A model generated the notes under the pieces. It had not been told where the DNA came from and did not search any database. It worked only from the letters and a program-made list of their open reading frames with translations. Positions 55,889 to 64,000 of a DNA stretch of 64,000 nucleotides are shown here, piece after piece. Origin of the DNA: Callorhinus ursinus (Eukaryota; Chordata; Mammalia; Carnivora; Otariidae); contig NW_020313005.1 of assembly GCF_003265705.1 (NCBI RefSeq), positions 16,746,109 through 16,810,108 of the forward strand. Reading direction: 5' to 3'. The position numbers and the translations under genes are program-made. Positions within the stretch are counted from its first letter, which is position 1. Each line of letters begins with the position of its first letter.

Positions 55889-56673
55889 CGTCACCATCAA
55901 GGTAATGACCTTAGAACCCCCACAAGTTTGGTCATTTCCCTTTGTAATCCCCTTCTCAACCCTAGAGAAGCCCTGATCACATTAAATTACTTTACATTTT
56001 CAATATGTTAAAATATTTCATGTATTTTAATAATGGAATTGTGGAGTATCTATTCTTTTTTGTCTGGCTTCTTTCATTCATTCAATTATTTTGAGACTCA
56101 GCCAGATGTGTGTGTTAATATGTCATTCCTTATTATTGCCAACTAGTATTCCACTGCAGAGATATACCACAGTTTGGGTATTCATTCACTTAGTGATCAA
56201 ATTTGGTTTGCTTCCACTTTGGGGCTATTATAAATAAAGTTGAGATGAATATTTGTGTACAGGTCTCTGTGAAAACATATGTGAATTCATCTTGGATAAA
56301 TGCCTAGGAGAGGAAAAGCTGAATCATTTGATAGGTATACATTTAACTTTTTAGGAAACTGTCCAACTATTTTCCTAAGTGGTTGTACCATTTTACATTT
56401 CCACCAGCAGTGTAGGGGAGTCCTAGATCCTCCAATCCTTGCAGACACTGGTTATAGTCAGTCTTGTTCATTTTACCCATTTGAATATGTGTAAAGTGGT
56501 TCTTATGGTGGTTTTAATTTTCATTTTCCCTAATGACTTAGGGCATCTTTTCATGTGCTCATTTGTCTTCCATATATCTTCTTCTGTGAAGTGTTTTTCA
56601 AATCTTGTGCCCATTTTTAAATTGTGTTGTTTATTTTCTTACAACTGAATTTTGAGAGTTTTTATATATTCTT

Positions 56674-57254
56674 TGATGTAGGGAAGATGTTAGGGTTGGA
56701 AGCTGATGGCCAAGAATGAATTCTTGAGACATCTTTGGTGCAAAAAGGTGGTTTTGTTAAAGCACAGCGACAGGACTTGTGGGCAGAAAGAGCTGCACTG
56801 GGGTCATGAGGAGTGGCCCATTACGTACTTTCAAGTTGGGAGGGGATTAGGGATAGTATAAGTCTCTAAGGAATATTGGAAGCAAGGTTTCCAGGACCTT
56901 GAGGGGGCTAGCTATTGTTGAGAAAAGATCATTACCTTCTACTAAAACCTTAGTCATGAGACCCTTCAGATGTATATCAGTGGGCCATATGCTTTGGGGA
57001 TGATTGCCAACGTGTATCTTAGGGGGTTTAGAGATAAAGGAAATTTCTAAAGGAATTTTTATAATTTAAAGTAGGCTTACAGGGCGGTTGGGCTAAGGTT
57101 GTCTTTTGCCCTTAGCAAAGTATTAACATTGAGGCAGTTGAGTCCCTAGAGGAATGTCACTCTGGCTGTTTGAAGGACTTATCAGTGGGCTGTGGGGAAA
57201 TGTAAGGAAATGTAATAACTTCTCTTCTGCCTTCTGCCTTTGTTTCCAACATCA
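56674..57254 (-). mobile_element. Solo LTR (ERV1-type) inserted in L1
   Basis: Bounded by TGATGT...ACATCA inverted ends and by a 5-bp target duplication TTCTT (56669-56673 and 57255-57259). The interrupted L1 reads continuously if the 581-bp insert is ignored. On the minus strand it has the R/U5-like zone 'gctctttctgccca', 'ttttgcaccaaaga', 'tctcaagaattc' shared with the LTR at 29157-29814. The AATAAA position is degraded to AACAAA. No internal proviral sequence remains, so it is a recombined solo LTR. Confidence 0.88.
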
Positions 57255-58345
57255 TTCTTGATATGAGTCCTTTACTAACTACATAATTTACAAATATTTT
57301 CTCCCAGTATTTAGTTTGTCTTTTCATTCCTTAAACAGCATCTTACGAAGAACAGTCTTTAATTTTAATGAAGTCTAACTTAACAATTTGATCTCTTACA
57401 GATCCTTCTAAAAGTTTTATGTTTTATATTTAGGTCTGTGATCCATTTTAATTTTTGTATGTGGTCTGCGATATGGTGTGAAGCCCATTATTTTGCATAT
57501 GGATATGAAATTTTCCCACCATCATTTATTTGTTGAGAGCTGTGTTCTTTCTCCACTGAATTACCTTAGCACATTTGTCAAAAATCATTTGTCCATATAT
57601 GTGTAAATCTATTTCTAAACTCCTTATTCTGTTCCATCGATCAATTTGTCTACCTTTATACACGACTACAAGGTCTGGATTGCTATTGCTTTATTATAAG
57701 CTTGGAATTAGGTTGTGTTAGTATTCTGACTTTGGTCTTGTTTTTCAAAGTTCCTTGTTCATGCTAGGTCCAACATTTCCATATACATTTTAAAATCAGT
57801 TTGTCAATTTCTAATAATAATTTTTTTTTAAAAAAGCACCCACTGGGATTTTCATTGGAAATGCATGGAATTTATAAAACAATTTGGGTAGAATTGGCAT
57901 CTTCAATTAGTTTTGGTGTTGGGCTTAACTCATAAATTGAGTTGAGAAATAGTCTCTCTTTTTCAATTTCTGAAAGAGTTTCTGTAGCATTGGTGTTATT
58001 TCTTTGTCAAGTATTTGATAGAGTTTACCGCTGAAGTAATCTGGGACTGAAATTTTCTTTGTGGAAAATCTTTAACTACAATTTTAATTTCTATGATATA
58101 ATAGTATTCAAGTTACCTATTTGTTTATGAGTGCCCTATGGTAGTGTCTTTGAAGTATTTTTTCTTTTTATTTAAGTTGTCTAATTTATTAATACTTGTT
58201 ATAATATTAAAACTTGAATAATATGCCCTTACTATCCTTTAACTATCTGTAGAAACGGTAGTGATGTCACTTCTTATGATTTGTGTCATCTCTCTCTCCT
58301 GTTACTCCCTGATCAATTGGAATTTGATCCTTTTGGGTCTTGCTT

Positions 58346-59602
58346 TTAAAAATTGGTTAGGCTGAACTGGAGTCATGTGCCCTCTGTGGCTAATTGCTTC
58401 CTACTACTAAAGATGGTTCTGTGTACTCTACCCAATATCCTTGGAATCCTGTGGTTTTTCCAGTCTGTGTTGTTACTGCTAATCACTTTGAGCAATCTTT
58501 TTCCTAGCCTTGAGTACCTTACATGCAGGTTCTGATCAGTACTCTGCTAGGAACTTGAGGGGAACTCTTTGAAGTTCTCTAAAATTCCCTCTCTGCATAG
58601 CTAGCTCTCTCCTCCCCAGCACTCTGTTCTGCAAACTCTAGCCACTTTGGTCTCCCCAGAATCTCAACTTAGTCTCTTCATCTTAGAGAGACCTCAAGGC
58701 TCCATCTATTTCCATAGCCTGCATACTCTTCTAAGTCACTGCAGGGGTTACCTTTTTTTTTTTTTTTTTAATCTCTCATGGGTCACTGTCTCTCACTGCC
58801 TGATGTTCAGGGCCTCGGAAATCATTGTTTCATATATTCTGTCTGTGTTTTGGTTGTTTCAGTCAGGAGGGAAAAAGTGGTCCCTGTCACTCCACTGTGG
58901 CCAGAAGCAGAGCCCTTTGATACAGAGAAAACTTCCCAGGGCTCTGAAGAGAAAGAGGGCTGCACTCTTTCATTCTGTCTGGCATTGCTTTTCCACTCTC
59001 TTGGCCCTCCTGAGAGCCCTCCCTCTCCTAGGGTCCATGAAAAGCTGGTTCCAAAAATGTAGATTCTCTAAGGAGCTGTGCTGATAGACCTTCCCCACCC
59101 AGGAGTTTGCAGTCAGTCAGCAAAAAGCCCCCACCCACAGGAAGCCTGCTTTGAAGCCTGAGCTGTGGTAAGGCTCTTCCTCTGACTTACTTTTTTCTGA
59201 GATACCTCAGGTGGTTCTTTTCACTGCCAGGGATTACCCCATTTAAAAGTCTGAGCCTTCCCCTCCACAGGGGGGAAAACCTCATTTTGTGGAGCAAAGA
59301 ATTTAGTTTAGAGAACTATACATAAAAAAATTGACTTTAAAAGGAACAAAAAGAACCATTCTCCAGGGATTATGCCCCTCCCCTTTCCTCTCTTCTACTT
59401 TTTACATTTGAAAGGGATGGGTAGGCTGAGAAAGGCATCTGTCAGATCCTTCCTGCTGATTTTGCAAAACCAGAGTGGGCTGTGTGTAAAAGCAGCAATA
59501 AATCTGGATTCTACCTCCGTAGGGATGTATGGAGAATCCGTTGTGTACAAGTTTGGGGGGGTGCCAATTGGCATTCTCCATTAATTCCTTCATTTTATTA
59601 AT
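58346..59602. other. Unassigned unique sequence
   Basis: A T18 run is at 58752-58769. A 145-codon frame (58647-59084) crosses the T run, which encodes poly-Phe, and overlaps a 94-codon frame; neither shows a domain. No gene is supported. Confidence 0.42.
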
Positions 59603-59797
59603 TTGTGCTATGCCTTTACATCCACCAGTCACTGCGAGACGCTGGAGATGAATGAGAAAACCCGGGTAAAGGCAAATACCAAGAATCAGGGCACAAAAGA
59701 CGAGTTTATGGAGTTGCTGGAAAAATTCAAGGGAGTCACTCCTGTTGTGCTAATACGGACTGATGGTCATTTACACTGCAGAGCCAGCATGTCCTAA
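59603..59797 (+). other. Exon-like open segment, unrecognised
   Basis: A pyrimidine-containing stretch ends 'ctttacatccaccag' at about 59628, like a 3' splice acceptor, followed by an open frame of about 56 residues to a stop at 59795-59797. The frame is balanced in composition (SHCETLEMNEKTRVKANTKN... ending HCRASMS) and not in a recognised repeat. There is no matching donor, because the frame ends in a stop, so it would be a terminal exon. No polyadenylation signal occurs until AATAAA at 60009. The family is unknown. Confidence 0.15.
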
Positions 59798-59849
59798 AAA
59801 CCACACTGTCTTCTGGTATGGAACAAAGCACATGGTCATCCCTTTCTTC

Positions 59850-60135
59850 TCTTGGCTGACTCCACCTGTTTCTGAAGACTCGGTGAGGAAGCTTCTCCTA
59901 TCTCTAATGTCTAGATTAGGTGCCTGTCCTTGATGCTCGCGTAGACCCTTATATTTCCCCTGTAGTAGAATACACTTTAATGTTTTGCCATTCCTTTTTT
60001 TTTTCTCAAATAAATTGTAAGCTTTAGGAAGCAGCAATTTGTCTAGTTCATAGCTGTATCCCCACTGCTAGCACAAGTCTGTGCACATGGCAGATAGTTG
60101 GTAAATATTCCTTAAATAAATGAATGTTGAGTCAT
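59850..60135 (+). repeat. L2 LINE 3' end, sense
   Basis: 'aataaattgtaagctttagg', 'gtctagttcatagctgtatc', 'cccactgctagcacaagtct' and 'ttccttaaataaatgaatg' are the final blocks of L2 in order. Confidence 0.78.
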
Positions 60136-60814
60136 TTTTTCCCCTTCAAGTGAATCTGTGAGATACGAAGAGGACCTGTAATTATCATCATTTGACAGAT
60201 ATGCAAAAGAGGCCCCAAATAGTTAGATCTTGAAACCTTAGAATAATAACATTTTAAATTCCTGGGGATCTTGAAGAATGTTCACTCCAGGGCATGGCAA
60301 GACCCCTTTGAACTTAGAGGTACAAGATGATGAATCAAAAGAGAGAAAAGAGCCACATGTAAGAACAGCTCAGGGTCACCCTTCTTTTCTAGTTTCACAG
60401 ACATTACCACATTCTTTTGAAAGTTCAAAGATGGGAAAAGAGGACATGCCAATAGAGTCGGAAGTACAGTGGAAACATGGAAGGCACCCCAAAGCACTAT
60501 CCAGGCACTTTTTCAGAGCACTGATTTCAAAAGAACCACATCTCTCCTCACCTACCACTCTTCCAGGCGCTGTCTTTGCTGGTGTTGATTTTATATCTTT
60601 TCCATTCCTACCCCACTGTCAACCTCCTGCATGTGCACGCACATGCCCATGGCTCAGACATCCAGAAGGGAGCTGGCATTCCAGCTGGGACTGGAACGGC
60701 AGCTCCCCCACATAACTGGGTAGCAGTGGACAAGTTATTCAGCCTCCCTCAGCCTCACTGTTCTCCACAGAGAAATTATAAAAATATGGGGAAGAAAGAT
60801 AAGTGCTACCTTCA
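60136..60814. other. Unassigned sequence with small MIR piece
   Basis: 60165-60230 ('attatcatcatttgacagat') is a likely antisense MIR scrap. A 145-codon plus frame (60278-60715) has no motif and is opposed by minus frames. Text near 60.7 kb ('ggacaagttattcagcctcc') is MIR-like in sense. Confidence 0.42.
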
Positions 60815-61010
60815 GGATAGTGGCTGCCTCTGTGGGATCAGGGGGTGAGATTCAAAGGAGATGTCAACCCTCTCTGTAAGATTTCTTCGTTCTTAAAAAA
60901 TTATGAAGTAAAGGTGGCAAAATGTAATACTTCTTAATTTTTGGTGGTGGGTATGTAAGTATTTGTCCATTGTCCTCTGTACTTTTCTGTATGTAGTTCA
61001 CATAAAAACA
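60815..61010 (+). mobile_element. L1M-type LINE 3' end, sense
   Basis: 'gatagtggctgcctctgtgg', 'gaagtaaaggtggcaaaatg', 'ttggtggtgggtatgtaagt' and 'tgtacttttctgtatgtagt' follow, in order, the 3' UTR end of old L1 elements. Only the last 200 bases remain. Confidence 0.62.
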
Positions 61011-63039
61011 TTAAGGGGGTGGCAATGGGATGATAATATAAGTATCTTGCACAGTTTGGGGGAAATTAGGGATTCTGTATGTAAAACATGAATATCTAGC
61101 TGACACAACAATGGTGAGTGGTAAGGGAGAGAAAAAAAGAGAGTGAGTTACAAAGAGGTCAGGTAGGTAAAACTCAAACATAGACACTGGGAATGGCCTT
61201 CATCCATGAACCACAGATTAATCCAGGGAAGGGATTATTTCTCTTATTAAAAATTAGTCTATGGTGGATTGTTTTTTATGTATATTTAAAAAAATGTGTG
61301 CAGGGGTGAGCCCTTTGACTCCCTGGGGTTAGCTACTCCCTATACATGTCCTTGACATCAAGAAAGGAGCAGCTCCCCCTACTGTGCTTCTAGTAACCAG
61401 GAATACAACCAATTGGCGCATCTCTAGTGGTTACACCTTCCAGTTCTGGGAGGTTGTTTAAACAACTGAGAACTCAGACCACTGGGCCCTTTTGTTCTTA
61501 TTTGCATCAATTCCCGGCCCACAGAGGGTTTATCCAGAGCCCACTGACCAGTACATCCAGGTGTGCACAGGTATGAAATGGTTTTTGCTGGGTATCCGCA
61601 GGAAGGACCTTCCTCCCTCTGGTCTCTCCTGTCTCCTGCCAAAGGCCAGGTCAAAAAGGAATTGAATGAGAGGGTTATTCAGATTTCCATGCTAGTTTGG
61701 AACAGACCACAGGCAAAGTTACTGTTTGCAAGGAGATGTTGGAGAGGCTGGTGGTGGGGAGGACAGAGGTGACGAGAATATTCCAGGCTCCCAAATGAGA
61801 AGGGTTCCTCAGAGGCACACAAGCTCTTCAGGGCTGCAGGAGGTGGGGCTTGCGTGACACTGAAGATGACAGCTCAGTCTCAGTGCCACCATGCTGCCTG
61901 CTGGGCCCTGCAGTGGGGCTCTGTGATTGGAATGGGAACCTTTGCCCTCTGGGGATGCTCAGCAAATGTCAGGCTTTAATGAGATTTCCCACTCTGTCGA
62001 GGGGCTCTTGTGAAGTGTGTGCCACTCACGGCAAGTCACCAGCTGGAGGTTACATCGACCTGCCACTCTGGGAAAGGTCCGCTGAAGCTGTGATGAAGCA
62101 GATAAGCCATAGAGAGGTGCCCAGGGCCCCTGAGCAGAGGAGATGTCCAAGACTCCATGCTTCCTTCTTAGGCTGTTCCTGAATTTGCTGAATTCTTTGC
62201 ACAGAGCCCAGGGATGGAGAATTCTGGGGCAGAGAGAGAACCATAAAATGTCACACTGCTTAGCCTCCTACCTTCAAGAAATGCTATACTTGAAGAGAAT
62301 CAGAGAATACATGCACTTTCTTAAAATGTCTTTTTTTTTACATGCCCCTTGAGGGCATGACTTAAGTTCTGGGGAGAAATGGACTAATTCTTCCTCTCAT
62401 TTGCACTCTTCTTTCTACATTTCCTTCCCTCTGAGACCTGTAAGCCGTTGGGCTACCCGCCTGCAGAACAAAGATAAGACCACTTTCTGTGTCTTTATGG
62501 CATGGTAGCCATGGCTGCCATCACTGCTGAGGCACAGCAACCAAACTGAGAACCTTCAACCTGAACAGTGTGCGCTTGCATTGGGAGCTTGCTCTGCTTT
62601 CATCTGGCAAAGACCACTCAGCATACTCCATGTCCTCCCTTCAGATTTGTTTTCTGAAGCCTCAGATGAAATAGCAAGGTTGACATCAATGATGTTAGTA
62701 CTTAAAATAATTATAATAATGTATTAATTAAAACCCCACAACCCCTGAAATCGCCAGGGTGCTGACTCCAAATGAAAAACCACAGAGAGAAACAGGAAGG
62801 ATGCTACTCTGGTTGAGGTGACCTTTTGGCATATGGTGACTCAGGGGTTGGGTGCATTGGTTTTTAAAGAACTCTCTAAGAACCCATCCATCTGGACCCC
62901 TGTGTTGCTCTTCCAAGCATGCCGAGCTGACCAGATGGCCCTTGATAAAGCAGCTACAGAAGAGGGAGGCAGGGAACCCATCCAGAATAGCTTGTCATTC
63001 TCAAGGCATGCTGCCCTTGGCTCAGGCACATTCCTTGTT
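61011..63039. other. Unassigned unique sequence, about 2 kb
   Basis: Moderate GC at 61.4-62.2 kb with opposed frames of 62-110 codons (for example 61850-62182 plus, 61959-62150 and 62050-62244 minus), none with a domain. No repeat is recognised. An AT-rich spot lies at 62699-62735. Confidence 0.42.
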
Positions 63040-63115
63040 TAAATCTTAAAAGGAGAAATATAAATACATAAAATAAAAATAAATTAAAAAATATATCTTA
63101 AAAGCAAAGTTTGTG
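63040..63115. repeat. A-rich low-complexity tract
   Basis: 'aaatacataaaataaaaata'-type degenerate A/T repeat follows 'taaatcttaaaaggag'. It could be a decayed SINE tail, but no body is visible. Confidence 0.7.
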
Positions 63116-64000
63116 TGTTTGTTCATTTGTTTGTTTACTTTTCTTGTATGTGTTGTCATTTCTACCAGGGCAAACAATAAAAAGATTGCCCAGGAAATAT
63201 ACATCTAGGTAAAACACAATCAGACCTTAAAAAACAAGGATATGGTCTCTAGTATGAGAATTTCTCCACTCAGGACCTCTATTTAATATGCATAATCTTT
63301 TCAAAAGTTGTTTAAGCCTGTGAAATACAAGGGTAATACAAGAGCAAGAATTATCTGTCACCTAAATGGGCTAGCTGATCCAAAACCATATAATCAATAA
63401 AGTATCTGTAATTGAAGGAATTTCTTACTGAATGATGTCATAGGTGAAGGTTCTTCAAATCTATGTCCTTGGAGTTGTCATAGTGTGCACACTGGTCTGA
63501 GAAGAAATTGATTCTATGGATTGAAATTTTTTTTTCAGGTGATTTCTTAAGAAGTTCAGAGAGAAACATAATTTCTGCTTTAAGAAGCCTCTAAGAAAAC
63601 TGTAGAACATCTTCTTCACAGTATTTTAGACACACTTTGCTAGTAATTTCCAAATGAAAAGATGTTTTAAATACCTTATAGGGAAGAAAGCAGCTGGAGA
63701 ATGGAAGAATTACACACTGGTCGTTGGGTAAAATGCCATAGTACTGTCAGTGAGCCTTCTGCCAAGTTATTGAGAAAGACACTACAGATTCCAACATACC
63801 TTTGGAAGCATGTATGTTATATGGCCTAGCTGGGCTTCTTTGAGGTATGATTGAGGTACATGCCAAAATCATCTGAAAATTGATAGGTAACCAGCTAGGT
63901 GAATCAAGGCTGAGTCATGCTGGAGAGAAGAGGGAAAGTGGGAGGACAGCAAGTATATGTTGACTCAAAGGTCCTGGGCAATTCTAACGTACCCTCTGCA
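63116..64000. other. Unassigned unique sequence to window end
   Basis: AT-rich with short '(tttg)n' at 63115-63135. No gene, RNA or transposon is recognised. Confidence 0.45.

Larger units (their letters stand above)
55490..58345 (-). mobile_element. L1 LINE (L1M-type), 3' half, antisense, interrupted
   Basis: The plus strand is the reverse complement of the ORF2 3' part and 3' end of an older L1. Landmarks are 'gagattataattgacataca', 'actagtattccactgcagag', 'atataccacagtttgggtat', 'ggttgtaccattttacattt', 'ccctaatgacttagggcatc', 'aatattttctcccagtattt', 'catatggatatgaaattttc' and 'cgatcaatttgtctaccttt'. The poly(T) at its left edge (55503-55520) is the element's poly(A) tail. It is broken by a SINEC (55537-55737), an AT microsatellite and a solo LTR (56674-57254), and has a gap near 57.9 kb. 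No intact ORF remains. Confidence 0.88.

Noticed and set aside
29157..57254. The two related LTRs as the two ends of one provirus
   Set aside because: They lie in opposite orientations 27 kb apart, differ strongly in U3, and have no retroviral internal genes between them.
55490..58345. A functional L1 reverse-transcriptase gene
   Set aside because: The copy is 5'-truncated, antisense, interrupted by two insertions and a microsatellite, and has no intact frame.
58647..59084. 145-codon frame
   Set aside because: It runs through a T18 homopolymer (poly-Phe) and overlaps another open frame, so it is a compositional artefact.

Overview
This window is mammalian nuclear DNA, almost certainly from an arctoid carnivore (bear, seal/sea lion, mustelid or red panda group). 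The main evidence is a set of tRNA-Lys-derived Can-SINEs (SINEC) that start 'ggggcgcctgggtggctcag', continue 'ttaagcgtctgccttcggct' and end in an AATAAA/TCTTT tail and poly(A). The body of these copies differs from the dog (SINEC_Cf) and cat versions as I remember them. Lineage and repeat-family names come from memory of consensus sequences; no database was searched. There are no bacterial-type genes, operons, CRISPR arrays or phage.

I find no protein-coding gene that I can name. The open frames are short, reach about 170 codons, show no recognisable domains and mostly overlap repeats or each other on opposite strands. That is close to what chance gives for 64 kb read in six frames. The window is best read as intergenic or deep intronic DNA. 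The least dismissible coding-like pieces are a 32-codon frame with a signal-peptide-like N-terminus (35695-35793), a 112-codon minus-strand frame (9995-10333) and an acceptor-like site followed by an open frame (59603-59797).

Layout. 1-9 kb: an L2 end, a SINEC at 763, an L1 3' part at 6.1-6.8 kb with a (TG)n tract, and two AT-rich repeat-poor blocks (2.2-2.7 and 8.6-9.0 kb) that look like conserved non-coding elements. 9-20 kb: old L1, L2, MIR and MER5-like pieces, SINECs at 14.4 and 17.0 kb, and two overlapping-consensus L2 fragments in a row at 17.2-18.1 kb. 20-31 kb: SINECs at 20.6, 24.6, 27.0, 27.7 and 30.3 kb, an endogenous-retrovirus-type LTR at 29.2-29.8 kb and an MLT1-like LTR at 30.6 kb. 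31-43 kb: repeat-poor stretches, a long minus-strand L2 (33.4-34.6 kb), several MIRs and two enhancer-like blocks (32.4-32.9 and 37.0-37.3 kb). 43-53 kb: L2, MIR and simple repeats. 53-54 kb: a CpG-bearing block passing into an AT-rich block with GATA, POU-octamer and homeobox-like motifs, the strongest regulatory candidate. 54.8-58.3 kb: nested transposons, with a Tigger-type MITE split by a SINEC, then a 2.9-kb antisense L1 split by a SINEC and by a solo LTR with a 5-bp target duplication. 58-64 kb: mostly unique sequence with an L2 tail and an L1 3' end.

No genes work together here. What can be read is an insertion chronology: L2, MIR, Tigger, MER5-like and MLT1 are oldest, L1M pieces next, then ERV-type LTRs and old SINECs, then arctoid SINECs with near-intact target duplications. 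Several unexplained repeat-poor blocks may be regulatory. I did not find an undescribed biological system.
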